Origin: Pseudomonadota bacterium
Lineage (GTDB): Bacteria > Pseudomonadota > Alphaproteobacteria > Rhizobiales > Rhizobiaceae
Assembly: GCA_023404095.1 (NCBI GenBank)
Contig: JAEYDD010000067.1
Span: 1-64,000, forward strand
DNA: 64,000 bases
Direction: 5' to 3'
The translations under genes and the position numbers were made by a program. Below, one piece after another: positions 7,881-16,046 of this stretch. The number at the start of each line of letters is the position of its first letter. Positions within the stretch are counted from its first letter, which is position 1. The notes beneath the pieces are model-generated. The model had not been told where the DNA came from, did no database searches, and saw only the letters and a list, made by a program, of their open reading frames with translations.

Positions 7881-8555
7881 TCAGCGCGCAAGGAAGCGCA
7901 CCGACCAGCGCCGCGGAATGAGGATCGATGCCGCCGTGACGAGTGCGGCGACGACGAAGGGCGCCCAGTTCGCCGCGGCCGTCACGTTCAGTTGAAGGGC
8001 CGCACCGGTGACGGCGCCCGCGATCATGCCGGTCCAGGGCACGAGCTGGATCAGCCAGGACCTGTCTCGCACGCCGAGGATCCAGCGGCCTAGTCCCCGC
8101 CCGAAGCGCGAGAGCGCGCCGGTGACATAGGTGAGCCCGATCGACAGGCCCTCGATCTGCTCGACCGCCGCGTTGACCGTTCCCATCGCCAGGATGAGAA
8201 GCAGGAAGCGCACCTCCTGGTGCTGGGGCACCAGCGCCGAGACGGCGAGCAGGGCGGTGACGCACAAAAGCACTCCGGCGGACTGGAAGCGGCTGGCGAT
8301 CAGCACCCCGCCGCAGTTGCCGAGCACGAAAACGGCAAGCCCCGTCAAAAGCAGCACGGCCCGGGCGGTGTCGCCGGCTGCGACCGCCACGGCGGTGCGC
8401 GTGGTATTGCCGCTCATGAAGGAGACGAAGTCGCCCACGGCCATCAGCCCGATCGCATCGGTCATCCCGGCCAGAAACGCGATCGCCGCCACAAGCGCCA
8501 CGCCGACGGCGCTGCGTTGACGTCTGATCAGGCGACGGCGACGCGCAACCGTCAT
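7881..8555 (-). CDS. YoaK/DUF1275 family membrane protein
   Basis: A 224-residue integral membrane protein with about six hydrophobic segments and the DUF1275 hallmarks. These are GMTDAIGLMAVGDFVSFMSGNTT near the N-terminus, an NAAVEQIEGLSIGLTYVTGALSRFGRGLGRWILG stretch in the middle, and a basic C-terminus. A basic tail precedes the first membrane segment (RRRRLIRRQRS). Function of the family is undefined; a transporter-like role is often suggested. It has the same orientation as the ABC-F gene but is separated from it by 312 bp, so co-transcription is uncertain. Confidence 0.85.
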   Translation of the reverse strand: MTVARRRRLIRRQRSAVGVALVAAIAFLAGMTDAIGLMAVGDFVSFMSGNTTRTAVAVAAGDTARAVLLLTGLAVFVLGNCGGVLIASRFQSAGVLLCVTALLAVSALVPQHQEVRFLLLILAMGTVNAAVEQIEGLSIGLTYVTGALSRFGRGLGRWILGVRDRSWLIQLVPWTGMIAGAVTGAALQLNVTAAANWAPFVVAALVTAASILIPRRWSVRFLAR

Positions 8556-8981
8556 CAGGCGGCCCGCTCGTTTGCCAGGCTCTCACGGCGAGCGGGCGTC
8601 GAGAGCTTGCCGGCATCAGGGGCAAGAAGCGTGGGCAGGAAAGGCATTCGTCGCAGGTCTCTGAAAAGGTGGAATGAAAACGTCGGTCCGTCGCAGGCGG
8701 CAGCCCCTAAAGAGGATCACGAAAATCCGTCCGGCGAAAGCCTCCCGTTTGGAAGAAATGCATGCCTTGTTTGCAGAAGGCGGATGCCGAGAACATCCCG
8801 AAGGCGTCAAGCGAAACGGGTTCAAGTGACTTCCATGCAAATGCGGCCTATGGCGAGCCTCATGCTCGCCAACATCCTGCGGGAAGTCGACCAGCTTGCC
8901 TGACCGACACGCGGGATCGCAGCGCGTCTGCGTCCCCGCATCGCTCAGCGGACTGGAAAGGCGAGCCGATCCGGCTCACGG
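8556..8981. other. Intergenic region without a supported gene
   Basis: The 426-bp stretch between the YoaK-type gene and the HerA-like gene has no open frame with a ribosome binding site. Two short stem-loops are visible: GGCGAGC/GCTCGCC at 8852-8870 with a 5-nt loop, and GAGCCG/CGGCTC at 8963-8977 with a 3-nt loop. Nothing else stands out. Confidence 0.5.
8961..8979 (-). terminator. Possible terminator after the HerA-like gene
   Basis: On the minus strand GTGAGCCG and CGGCTCGC form an 8-bp stem (one G-T pair) with a GAT loop, followed by CTTTCC. It starts immediately after the stop codon at 8982. The T run is short, so it is a weak candidate. Confidence 0.4.
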
Positions 8982-10541
8982 CTAGCGCCGCAGGCTGCCC
9001 AGGATTCCGCGCACGATTGCCCTGCCGAGCGAGTTGGCAACGCTGCGGGCGGCCGACTTCATCGCCGCTTCGACGACGGTCTCGCGCTGGTAGCCGGAGC
9101 GGCCCTTGGGCTTGCCGGCCGTGGATGCCTGCTCCGGGTCGTCGCCGAAGCCCGGCAGCGTCCAGCGGCTACCGCCATTCTGCTGCGGCGCTTCCGCCTC
9201 CTGCGCCTGCTGCTGTTCTTCCAGCTTTTTCGCGCGGGCGGCCAGAATCTCGTAGGCGGACTCGCGGTCGAAGTCCTCGTCGTAAAGGCCGGCGACGGGG
9301 CTCACCTTCATGACCTGCGCGCGCTCGGCCTCCGTCAGCGGGCCGACCCGCGAAGCCGGCGGGCGGATGAGGGTACGCTCCACCATCGACGGTACGCCCT
9401 TGCCCTCAAGCGTGGAGACCAGTGCTTCGCCGGTGCCGAGCTCGGTGATGACGGTGGCGCAGTCGAAATCCGGGTTGGGCCGGAAGGTCTCGGCTGCCGT
9501 CTTCACCGCCTTCTGCTCGCGCGGCGTATAGGCGCGCAGCGCGTGCTGCACCCGGTTGCCGAGCTGGGCGAGCACGGTCTCGGGCACGTCGAGCGGGTTC
9601 TGGGTGACGAAATAGACGCCGACACCCTTGGAGCGGATCAGGCGGACGACCTGCTCGACGCGCTCGACCAGCACCTTCGGCGCATCCTTGAAGAGCAGAT
9701 GCGCCTCGTCGAAGAAGAAGACGAGCCGCGGCTTTTCCGGATCGCCCACCTCGGGCAACTCCTCGAACAGTTCCGAAAGCAGCCACAAAAGGAAGGTGCC
9801 GTAGAGGCGGGGATTCATCATCAGCTTGTCGGCGGCGAGCACCGAGATCGCGCCGCGCCCGTCATTGGTGGTGCGCATGATGTCGGAGATCTTCAGCGCC
9901 GGCTCGCCGAAGAAGTGCTGTGCGCCCTGCTGCTCGAGGATCAGCAGTTCGCGCTGGATCGAGCCGACCGACGCCTTGGAGATGAAGCCGTACTGGTTGG
10001 AAAGCGCGGACGCGTTGTCGCCCATGTATTGCAGCAGCGCCTGCAGGTCCTTCAGGTCGAGCAGCGGCAGGCCGCCCTGGTCGGCAATCTTGAAGGCGAT
10101 GTTGAGGACGCCTTCCTGCGCATCCGTGGCGTTCATCAGCCGCGAAAGGAGCAGGGGACCCATCTCCGTCATGGTCGCGCGCACCCGGTGGCCCTTTTCG
10201 CCATAGAGGTCCCAGAAGATCACCGGGAACTCCTGGAAGTCGTAGGGCTGAAGACCGATCTCCTCGGCGCGCTTGAGCAGGAAGTCCTTCGCCTCGCCAA
10301 TCGCGCCAATGCCGGAGAGGTCGCCCTTCACGTCGGCGCAGAACACCGGGACGCCGGCATTGGAGAAGCCCTCGGCGAGGATCTGCAGGGTGATGGTCTT
10401 GCCGGTACCGGTCGCGCCGGTGACGAGGCCGTGCCGGTTGCCGAACTTCAGTTCGAGATATTCCGGCGCGTTGATCGAATCGTCCGGCTTGCGGCTGGTG
10501 CCGATGTAGAGCTTGCCGTCTTGCAGTATCGTCTCGCTCAC
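8982..10541 (-). CDS. HerA-like helicase/ATPase (DUF853, YjgR family)
   Basis: The 519-residue protein is of the HerA/FtsK-superfamily ATPase type. Walker A is GATGTGKTITLQ (~40-51) and Walker B is LVFFFDEAHLLF (~275-286). A QVVRLIRSKGVGVYFVTQNPLDVP segment and an arginine-finger-like NRVQHALRAYTPREQ region follow. The C-terminal ~90 residues are low-complexity (Gln/Ala-rich, KKLEEQQQAQEAEAPQQ) and end in VRGILGSLRR. The start is GTG at 10541 behind GGGAGA. YjgR proteins are widespread in proteobacteria; their substrate is not established. It stands alone between non-coding regions. Confidence 0.92.
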   Translation of the reverse strand: MSETILQDGKLYIGTSRKPDDSINAPEYLELKFGNRHGLVTGATGTGKTITLQILAEGFSNAGVPVFCADVKGDLSGIGAIGEAKDFLLKRAEEIGLQPYDFQEFPVIFWDLYGEKGHRVRATMTEMGPLLLSRLMNATDAQEGVLNIAFKIADQGGLPLLDLKDLQALLQYMGDNASALSNQYGFISKASVGSIQRELLILEQQGAQHFFGEPALKISDIMRTTNDGRGAISVLAADKLMMNPRLYGTFLLWLLSELFEELPEVGDPEKPRLVFFFDEAHLLFKDAPKVLVERVEQVVRLIRSKGVGVYFVTQNPLDVPETVLAQLGNRVQHALRAYTPREQKAVKTAAETFRPNPDFDCATVITELGTGEALVSTLEGKGVPSMVERTLIRPPASRVGPLTEAERAQVMKVSPVAGLYDEDFDRESAYEILAARAKKLEEQQQAQEAEAPQQNGGSRWTLPGFGDDPEQASTAGKPKGRSGYQRETVVEAAMKSAARSVANSLGRAIVRGILGSLRR

Positions 10542-10721
10542 AGTGTATCTCCCTTGTGCGCGCCGGGCGGGCGCCGCCCGAGATCGTCCCGGAAATCGTC
10601 ATTGAATCGTAGTGCCGACTTTATAAGGTGAAAAGGGAACTTCAACACCTGTGATGAACCGTCGGGACGACGTAGAATAGCACCTGGCCATGCTTGAGTT
10701 CATTGGCTGATTCATCTAACG

Positions 10722-10737
10722 TTGACGTTAACGTCAA
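10722..10737. promoter_or_regulatory. Perfect 16-bp palindrome upstream of the 10759 gene
   Basis: TTGACGTTAACGTCAA is a perfect dyad, 21 bp before the start codon at 10759. Its AACGT-rich, even-spaced form resembles operators of MerR-family regulators such as LiuR, but no such regulator is encoded in the window. It is a candidate operator or activator site. Confidence 0.5.
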
Positions 10738-10758
10738 ATTCATACCGGAGGCTTTCCC

Positions 10759-11142
10759 ATGAACGATCTCGTCAACCGCGTGGCCGACAATGTCGGCATC
10801 GATCCCGTCATCGCTGAAAAGGCCATCGGCATGATGCTCGGCTTCCTGCAGCGCGAGGCGGCTGACGGACCGGTTGCAAGGATGATCGAGGCCATTCCCG
10901 GCGCCTCGGATCTGGTGGCCCAGTACAATGGCGAGGGCTCCGGCGGTTTGGTCGGCGGCCTCATGAACGCCATGGGCGGCGGGGTCATGGCGCTCGGCCA
11001 GCAGTTGATGAGCCAGGGGCTCGGCATGAGCGAAATCACCGGGCTCGCCAAGGAGACCCTTGCTGTCGCCCGCGAACATGCCGGCGACGAAGTCGTCGAC
11101 GAGGTCGTCGCTTCAGTACCGGGCCTCAGCCAGTTCGTCTGA
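10759..11142 (+). CDS. Small conserved protein, DUF2267-like
   Basis: A 127-residue soluble protein starting at the ATG 10759 behind CGGAGG. It reads as two helical parts joined by a glycine-rich hinge. The first is NRVADNVGIDPVIAEKAIGMMLGFLQREA (~6-34), then GSGGLVGGLMNAMGGGVMALGQQL (~60-83), then LGMSEITGLAKETLAVAREHAGDEVVDEVV (~87-116). The first block resembles the DUF2267 repeats found in rhizobial small proteins, but I am not certain of the family. No signal peptide is evident. It lies directly behind a perfect palindromic site, so it is probably regulated by a dedicated repressor or activator. Confidence 0.75.
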   Translation: MNDLVNRVADNVGIDPVIAEKAIGMMLGFLQREAADGPVARMIEAIPGASDLVAQYNGEGSGGLVGGLMNAMGGGVMALGQQLMSQGLGMSEITGLAKETLAVAREHAGDEVVDEVVASVPGLSQFV

Positions 11143-11167
11143 TTCGCCAGCCGGTCTGATTTGAACT

Positions 11168-11198
11168 TGTCCGGCCGTGCGAAAAGTCCGGCCGGACA
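11168..11198. terminator. Hairpin between convergent genes
   Basis: TGTCCGGCC (11168-11176) and GGCCGGACA (11190-11198) form a perfect 9-bp stem between the 10759 gene and the convergent MFS gene ending at 11204. It probably ends transcription from one or both sides; T runs are poor. Confidence 0.5.
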
Positions 11199-11203
11199 GG
11201 CAC

Positions 11204-12364
11204 TTATCGGCGCTTGCCGAGCACGAAGGCGGCGGTGAACACTGCAAGGGCGGCGCCTACCGACAGCGGTCCCGCCTGCGGGCCGCCGATTTCCATGATG
11301 GCGCCGGTCAGGCTCGATCCGGCGCCGCTGCCGACCGCGTAGGTCAGCGAGTAGGCGGCACTGCCCGCGACGAGCATGCCGCCGCGGAAGTTCTCGCCGA
11401 GCATCGTCAGTGCACAGGTGTAGAGCGAGAAGCTGGCCGCCCCGATCATGGCAAAGGCTGCGAGGATCAGTGCCGGCGTCTCGATGAAGGGGATGGCGAG
11501 GTAGCTGAGCGCCGCCACGAACGCCGTACCGACGGCGACGCTGTGGCGCGGCAGGCGATCCAGCGCATAGCCGATCAGGGGCTGCGCCAGCGCCGTCGGC
11601 AGCGCCAGCACGGTCACGCTAAGGGCGGCGAAGGCCTGCGAATGCCCCGTCTTGACGAAGTACACAGGCATGGACGAAATCGCCGCGATGTCGGCAAAGC
11701 CGAAGGCGAAGACCATCGCCACCAGCATCGGCGCATGGCGGAAGAAGGCGAACAGGTCGCGCGTCGAGGACGGTTCGGGCACCGTGCGGGTGGACACCAT
11801 CAAAAGCGCGGTGGCGAAGGCGACCAGCGCCAGATAGACGGCCGTCAGCGCAAAGCCGAAACCGCCGGCGGTGCCGAACAGCGGAATGGCGAGCGGGCCG
11901 GCGGCAAAGCCGGCGCAGATCGCAGCCCCGTAGATGCCCGAAATCCGCCCGCGCAGACGGTCGGGGCAGGCGACGTTCAGCCAGGCTTCGCTGAGCATGA
12001 AGATCAGGCTGGCACAGAAGCCGAGCAGGAAGCGCGCCACGAACCAGACGGTAATCGACGAGAAGGTGGCGAAGGCCGCAAGGCACAGCGAGCATCCGAC
12101 CAGCCCCGCGATGATCAGGTGCTGGGCGCGGAAGCGCTGCGTCAGCTGCCCGAGCATCAGCGTCGCCGCCGCAAGCCCGAGCGCGAAGCCGACGGCATTG
12201 ATGCCGATCATCGTCGAGGAAACGCCGCGGCCTTCCAGCACCAGCGAGATCAGCGGATAGGTGACCCCCTGCGCCACCGAAAACGCGGTGACGCCGAGAA
12301 CGACGGCGACGATCGCCGGCCAGTCGGGCGCGCTGTGCGCCGCAAGCTCCTGATGTGTCTGCAT
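11204..12364 (-). CDS. MFS transporter
   Basis: A 386-residue major facilitator with about twelve hydrophobic segments. The loop 2-3 motif region reads LGQLTQRFRAQHLIIAGLVG and a cytoplasmic RLRGRISGIYGAAICAGFAAGP appears mid-protein, typical of drug or small-molecule exporters of the MFS_1 type. The start is set at ATG 12364 (MQTHQEL...); the upstream in-frame extension to 12526 is proline/arginine-rich and non-coding in character. The substrate is unknown. The promoter region abuts the repeat/IS insertion at 12561. Confidence 0.88.
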   Translation of the reverse strand: MQTHQELAAHSAPDWPAIVAVVLGVTAFSVAQGVTYPLISLVLEGRGVSSTMIGINAVGFALGLAAATLMLGQLTQRFRAQHLIIAGLVGCSLCLAAFATFSSITVWFVARFLLGFCASLIFMLSEAWLNVACPDRLRGRISGIYGAAICAGFAAGPLAIPLFGTAGGFGFALTAVYLALVAFATALLMVSTRTVPEPSSTRDLFAFFRHAPMLVAMVFAFGFADIAAISSMPVYFVKTGHSQAFAALSVTVLALPTALAQPLIGYALDRLPRHSVAVGTAFVAALSYLAIPFIETPALILAAFAMIGAASFSLYTCALTMLGENFRGGMLVAGSAAYSLTYAVGSGAGSSLTGAIMEIGGPQAGPLSVGAALAVFTAAFVLGKRR

Positions 12365-12560
12365 GATGGATTCCCGCGCGGCGCGACCTGGGGCCGGACC
12401 CCATGCATATCCGCCGCCATCGTATTTGGGAAGAGCAGAGCGGAGCGGGACGGAGTGGCGCCGTTCCGGTCCGGTCCCGCGCCGAACCCCGTCCTGTCCC
12501 GCCGCCCAATTCGCGCCCCCGCTCACCGCCCCGTCTTGTCAGGGGGCGCCAACCCCTCCA

Positions 12561-12588
12561 CCGTCATGCCGGCCTTGAGCCGGCATCC
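12561..12588 (+). repeat. Left part of a RIME-like palindromic element interrupted by an IS
   Basis: CCGTCA followed by ATGCCGGC/GCCGGCAT (stem, CTTGA loop) and ending CC is the terminal arm of the ~115-bp palindromic repeat seen elsewhere in the window. The other ~84 bp of the same copy resume at 13710, after the IS110 element. Confidence 0.75.
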
Positions 12589-12611
12589 TGTGTATTGCGC
12601 TGTGGTATAAG

Positions 12612-12754
12612 GGGTGCGGGCGGAAGGTCGTCCGGCATCCTGGTCGCTGGAGACCGTTGGCTGGCAGTTGATCCTCCGCCCGCTTGAACATCCCAACCTG
12701 AACAGTTGACGGAGGCCGTTGCCGCGGACCTCGTAGCACAGGATGAGGCCTGCC
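12612..12754 (+). ncRNA. Candidate bridge RNA of the IS110 element
   Basis: The region between the left end and the transposase start contains four short segments with the sense expected of guide loops. CCGGCATCC (12632-12640) is identical to the left target flank (12580-12588). CGCTGG (12645-12650) is complementary to the right target CCAGCG (13708-13713). ACAGTTG (12702-12708) is identical to the right element end (13701-13707). CACAGG (12737-12742) is complementary to the left end CCTGTG (12587-12592). In the circular form TTGCCT and TATAAG (12606-12611) would be 16 bp apart, forming a junction promoter. The short gap between the two target guides is a caveat. Transcript ends are guesses. 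Confidence 0.6.
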
Positions 12755-13684
12755 ATGTTACACCCTGTCTTCATCGGATGCGACGTCTCCAAGGCGCATC
12801 TCGACCTTTTCGATAGCCAGACCCGCACGCATCTGCGCCTTGATAACACGCCGGCCGCCGTCGAGGCCTGGCTTGAGACACTGGGCGAGCGCGACATCAC
12901 CGTGATCCTTGAAGCGACCGGGCGCTATGACAGGTGCCTCTGCGCCGCACTGGAACGCAACCGGCGCCCCTATTGCCGGGTCAATCCGGCCCGGGCGCGC
13001 GATTTCGCGCGGGCGTCCGGCCTGCTGGCCAAGACCGACGCCATTGATGCCCGCATGCTGGCACGCATGGGCGAGACCCTCAAGCCGGCGGTGAGCACGC
13101 CACCCGACCCTGCCCGTCACAGGTTGGCGGGCCTGCATGCCCGGCGTGACCAACTCGTGGCCATGCGCCAGCAGGAGCGTGCCCGCCTCCACGGCATCGA
13201 ACCGGCGCAGCGTGACAGTCTCGAGCGCCACGTCGCCTGGCTCGACGCCGAGATCGCCATGGTCGAGGAGGCCTGCTGCGAGCTCGTGCAGGCAGACGAG
13301 CGCCTGAACGAACAGAGCGCCCGCTTGCGCCCTATCCCGGGCGTCGGACCGGTCACGGCCTTCACGCTCATCGCCCTCATGCCCGAATTGGGAGACGGTT
13401 CACCCAAGGCGATGGCAGCGCTGGCGGGCCTTGCTCCCTTCAATGTCGACAGCGGCCTGCAGCGCGGCCAACGCCATATTCGCGGCGGACGGAAACGCGT
13501 TCGCGATGCCCTCTACATGGCCGCCTTGGTGGCCTACCGGTTGAAGAAGCCTTTCGCCTGCACCACGCAAGCCATGGCCGCCAAAGGCAAGCCCTTCAAG
13601 GTCATGATCATCGCCATCGCCAGAAAGATCCTCGTCATCGCAAACGCACTCATCCGCGACAGGGCGACCTTCATGGCCGCGTGA
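12755..13684 (+). CDS. IS110-family DEDD transposase/recombinase
   Basis: A 309-residue recombinase. The N-terminal RuvC-like DEDD domain shows FIGCDVSKAHLD (Asp10), VILEATGRYD (Glu) and AKTDAIDARMLARMG (two Asp). The C-terminal Tnp_20 domain has IRPIPGVGPVTAFTLIA-like helix-hairpin-helix residues. It also contains NVDSGLQRGQRHIRGGRKRVRDALYMAA, whose DSG serine is the expected nucleophile. The start is the ATG at 12755; another in-frame ATG at 12743 would extend into the putative RNA. The frame is intact over the usual length, so the element may be active. Members of this family recombine DNA guided by an RNA from their own non-coding end. Confidence 0.92.
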   Translation: MLHPVFIGCDVSKAHLDLFDSQTRTHLRLDNTPAAVEAWLETLGERDITVILEATGRYDRCLCAALERNRRPYCRVNPARARDFARASGLLAKTDAIDARMLARMGETLKPAVSTPPDPARHRLAGLHARRDQLVAMRQQERARLHGIEPAQRDSLERHVAWLDAEIAMVEEACCELVQADERLNEQSARLRPIPGVGPVTAFTLIALMPELGDGSPKAMAALAGLAPFNVDSGLQRGQRHIRGGRKRVRDALYMAALVAYRLKKPFACTTQAMAAKGKPFKVMIIAIARKILVIANALIRDRATFMAA

Positions 13685-13709
13685 GAGCCGCAAACACAAT
13701 ACAGTTGCC

Positions 13710-13793
13710 AGCGCGCGCAAGTCCTTGCGCGATGAAGCATTCCGCGCCGCGGACGCGGCGCTGCTGGACCCCGGATCAAGTCCGGGGTGACGG
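13710..13793 (+). repeat. Right part of the IS-interrupted RIME-like element
   Basis: Starts AGCGCGCGCAAG directly after the IS. It contains GCGCAAG/CTTGCGC, CGCCGCG/CGCGGCG and CCCCGGA/TCCGGGG stem-loops and ends TGACGG at 13793. In reverse complement it follows the same order of blocks as the intact copy at 44105-44218. Together with 12561-12588 it makes a ~112-bp element. Confidence 0.75.
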
Positions 13794-13883
13794 AAGGGGG
13801 AGGGCGGCGCGGCCACACGCGCGTTCCCGTCACAAGGCGAACAAGGCCGAGGGCGTTACCGGACGGTCGCGGACTGCCAACGA

Positions 13884-13913
13884 ACGGAGCCGCCGGGAAA
13901 CCCGGCGCTCCGT
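13884..13913 (-). terminator. Candidate terminator after the aldo/keto reductase gene
   Basis: ACGGAGC-GCCGGG and CCCGGC-GCTCCGT pair over 13 bp with a single bulged base and an AAA loop, just beyond the stop at 13945. On the minus strand it is followed by TCGTTGG, so the T run is weak. Confidence 0.45.
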
Positions 13914-13944
13914 CCTCGTCATGCACCATATCGGCCGGCTGCGA

Positions 13945-14778
13945 TCACGACGCCGCGTCCCATTGCGGCGCAAGCCCGTCCGGGCTGACGATCCGGCCAT
14001 CGGGTCGGGCAAGCGCGTGGATCGCCGCCATTTCCTCGGCGGAGAGGGAGAAATCGAAGATGTCGAGGTTCTCCTTGAGCCGGGTCGCCGTCGCGGTCTT
14101 CGTCAGGGCTGCGACGTCCGGCTGCTGGATGAGCCAGCGCAGTGCTGCCTGTGCTGCCGTCCTGCCATGGCGGGCGCCGATCTCTTGCAGAACCTCGTCG
14201 TTCGGCACCTTTCCGTCGGCCATCGCGAAATAGGCGGTGATCGAAAGGCCCAAGGCCCGGGCGGCCGCGATCACCTTCGTCTGGTCGAGATAGGGATGGT
14301 ACTCGATCTGGTTGGTTGCCAGCGGCGCCGGGCTGAGGGATATAGCCTCGGCCATCAGCGCGGTGGTGAAGTTGCTGACGCCGATATGCCGCGCCTGTCC
14401 CTTCACGCGCACGGCGTTGAGCGCCTCGATCTGTTCGGCAAGCGGAACCGCCTCGTTCGGCCAGTGCAGCAGCAGAAGGTCGACATGGTCCGTCTCAAGC
14501 TTCCGCAGGCTCTCTTCCACCGAAGCCTGGAAGGCATCGCGGCGGTAGTTCTCGACCCAGACCTTGGTGGTGAGGAAGATCGCCTCGCGGGCGATGCCCG
14601 AGGCCTTGATCGCAGCACCGACGGCCGCCTCGTTGCCGTAGATCTGTGCCGTGTCGATGTGGCGGAAGCCGGTGTCGATCGCCTTCGGCAGGATGTCCGC
14701 CACCTGATCCTCTGGCATGCGGAAGGTGCCGAAGCCGAGCTGGGGGATGTTGGCGCCGTTTGCGGGAATGATGCGCAT
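13945..14778 (-). CDS. Aldo/keto reductase (2,5-diketo-D-gluconate reductase-like)
   Basis: NADPH-dependent aldehyde/ketone reductase, 277 residues, single AKR barrel. The catalytic tetrad is visible: Asp42 (HIDTAQ), Tyr47 (IYGNE), Lys72 (LTTKVW) and His105 (LLLLHWP). HIGVSNFT and the substrate/cofactor-side KTATATRLKENLDIFDFSLSAEEM are also standard. The ATG at 14778 follows an AAGGACCAAT region. It lies 68 bp downstream of an MFS exporter gene on the same strand and probably shares its transcript, with the divergent LysR gene as likely regulator. The nearest functional class is the AKR5/2,5-diketogluconate reductase group; the physiological substrate is unknown. Confidence 0.92.
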   Translation of the reverse strand: MRIIPANGANIPQLGFGTFRMPEDQVADILPKAIDTGFRHIDTAQIYGNEAAVGAAIKASGIAREAIFLTTKVWVENYRRDAFQASVEESLRKLETDHVDLLLLHWPNEAVPLAEQIEALNAVRVKGQARHIGVSNFTTALMAEAISLSPAPLATNQIEYHPYLDQTKVIAAARALGLSITAYFAMADGKVPNDEVLQEIGARHGRTAAQAALRWLIQQPDVAALTKTATATRLKENLDIFDFSLSAEEMAAIHALARPDGRIVSPDGLAPQWDAAS

Positions 14779-14846
14779 GTCGATTGGTCCTTGTTGCTGT
14801 CGTGATCCGGCGCGCAAGTTCGCGCCGGAGGAGGATCGTGTCTGGA

Positions 14847-16046
14847 TCAGGCCGGCTGGCCGGCCGCTTCTGCCGGTGCCCGCGTCGCTTCCCGACGATC
14901 GAGATGAGCGCTCAGGAGCGTGAAGCCGAGGGCGGCTGCGACCAGCAGCGCGCCCACAAAGGGGGTGGCGCCGAGGCCGAACGACGAGGCGACCACCAGC
15001 CCGCCGATCCAGGCGCCGGCGGCGATGCCGAGGTTGAAGGCGGCGATGTTCAGCGCCGAGGCGACGTCGACGGCGGCCGGCCGGTGGCGCTTCGCGAGCT
15101 GGACCACATAGAGCTGCAGGCCGGGCACGTTGGCGAAGGAGAGGAAGCCGAGGGCCGCAAGCGTGACGAGCGCCAGAACCGGCGAGGGGGCGGTGAAGGT
15201 AAAGAGGGCCAGCACGGCGGCCTGGGCTGCAAACAGCCAGGTCAGCGCCCGCACCGGATTGCGGTCGGCGATCTTGCCGCCTGCGATGTTGCCGATGGCG
15301 ATGGCAAGCCCGTAGAGCACCAGCACAAGACTGACAGAGGATGCGGAAAAACCGGTGACCTGCTGCAGCATCGGGGCAAGGAAGGTGAAGGTCACGAAGG
15401 TGCCGCCGTAGCCGAGCGCGGTCATGGCGAACACGATCAACAGCCGGCCGGAACCCAGCACGCGAACCTGCTCTCCAAGGCTTGCCGCCTCCTGCCGCTT
15501 GAGGTTCGACGGCAGAAGTGCTGCGATGCCGGCAAAGGCGACGACACCGAGCACGGCGACGGCGGCGAAGGTGGCGCGCCAGCCGAACGTCTGGCCGATC
15601 AGCGTGCCGAGCGGCACCCCGGTGACGATCGCCACCGTCAGGCCCATGAACATCATGGCGATGGCCGAGGCCCGCCGGTCCTCCGGCACGAGTTCGGCCG
15701 CGATCGTCGCGCCGACGGAGAAGAACACGCCGTGCGCGAAGGCCGACAGCACACGGGCGACGAGCAGGATTTCGTAGGATGGGGCAAAGGCGGCGAGCGT
15801 ATTGCCGGCGATGAACAGCGCCATCAGTCCGAGCAGCAGCGGCTTTCGTCCGGCGCGGCCGGTCAGCGCCGTCAGCACCGGCGCGCCGAAGGTGACGCCG
15901 AGCGCATAGATGGAGACGATGAGGCCGGCAAGCGGCAGGGTGATGCCGAGATCGTCGGCAACGGTCGGCAACAGGCCGACGATGACGAATTCGGTGGTGC
16001 CGATCGCATAGGCGGCGATCGTCAGCGCGAAGAGGGCCAGAGGCAT
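14847..16046 (-). CDS. MFS exporter (AraJ/NepI-like)
   Basis: A 399-residue major facilitator with twelve predicted hydrophobic segments. It opens MPLALFALTIAAYAIGTTEFVIVGLLPTVADDLG, the characteristic start of the AraJ/YdhP/NepI group of sugar or nucleoside exporters. A GRAGRKPLLLG loop motif and PEDRRASAIAMMFMGLTVAIVTGVPLGTLIG in the central part fit. The ATG at 16046 has AAGGAG immediately upstream; the upstream in-frame extension is discarded. First gene of the MFS-aldo/keto reductase pair, divergent from the LysR gene with 147 bp between starts. Confidence 0.92.
   Translation of the reverse strand: MPLALFALTIAAYAIGTTEFVIVGLLPTVADDLGITLPLAGLIVSIYALGVTFGAPVLTALTGRAGRKPLLLGLMALFIAGNTLAAFAPSYEILLVARVLSAFAHGVFFSVGATIAAELVPEDRRASAIAMMFMGLTVAIVTGVPLGTLIGQTFGWRATFAAVAVLGVVAFAGIAALLPSNLKRQEAASLGEQVRVLGSGRLLIVFAMTALGYGGTFVTFTFLAPMLQQVTGFSASSVSLVLVLYGLAIAIGNIAGGKIADRNPVRALTWLFAAQAAVLALFTFTAPSPVLALVTLAALGFLSFANVPGLQLYVVQLAKRHRPAAVDVASALNIAAFNLGIAAGAWIGGLVVASSFGLGATPFVGALLVAAALGFTLLSAHLDRREATRAPAEAAGQPA

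Larger units (their letters stand above)
12589..13709 (+). mobile_element. IS110-family insertion sequence (~1.12 kb)
   Basis: Element ends are inferred from the interrupted palindromic repeat. Joining the sequence up to 12588 with that from 13710 restores a normal repeat copy. A CC dinucleotide occurs at both junctions (12587-12588 and 13708-13709), as expected for the core dinucleotide of IS110-type recombination; there are no long terminal inverted repeats. A short subterminal inverted repeat TGTATTG/CAATACA is present at 12591-12597 and 13697-13703. The long non-coding region is on the left (166 nt) and only ~25 nt lie to the right of the transposase gene, matching the IS110 rather than the IS1111 layout. 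Confidence 0.8.

Noticed and set aside
8835..8903. 22-codon frame with several internal ATG codons
   Set aside because: No ribosome binding site and no context; probably chance.
13685..13793. IS1111-type assignment of the insertion sequence because of short subterminal inverted repeats
   Set aside because: The long non-coding region is upstream of the transposase gene, as in the IS110 group; only a ~25-nt segment lies downstream. The 7-bp subterminal repeat may be coincidental.
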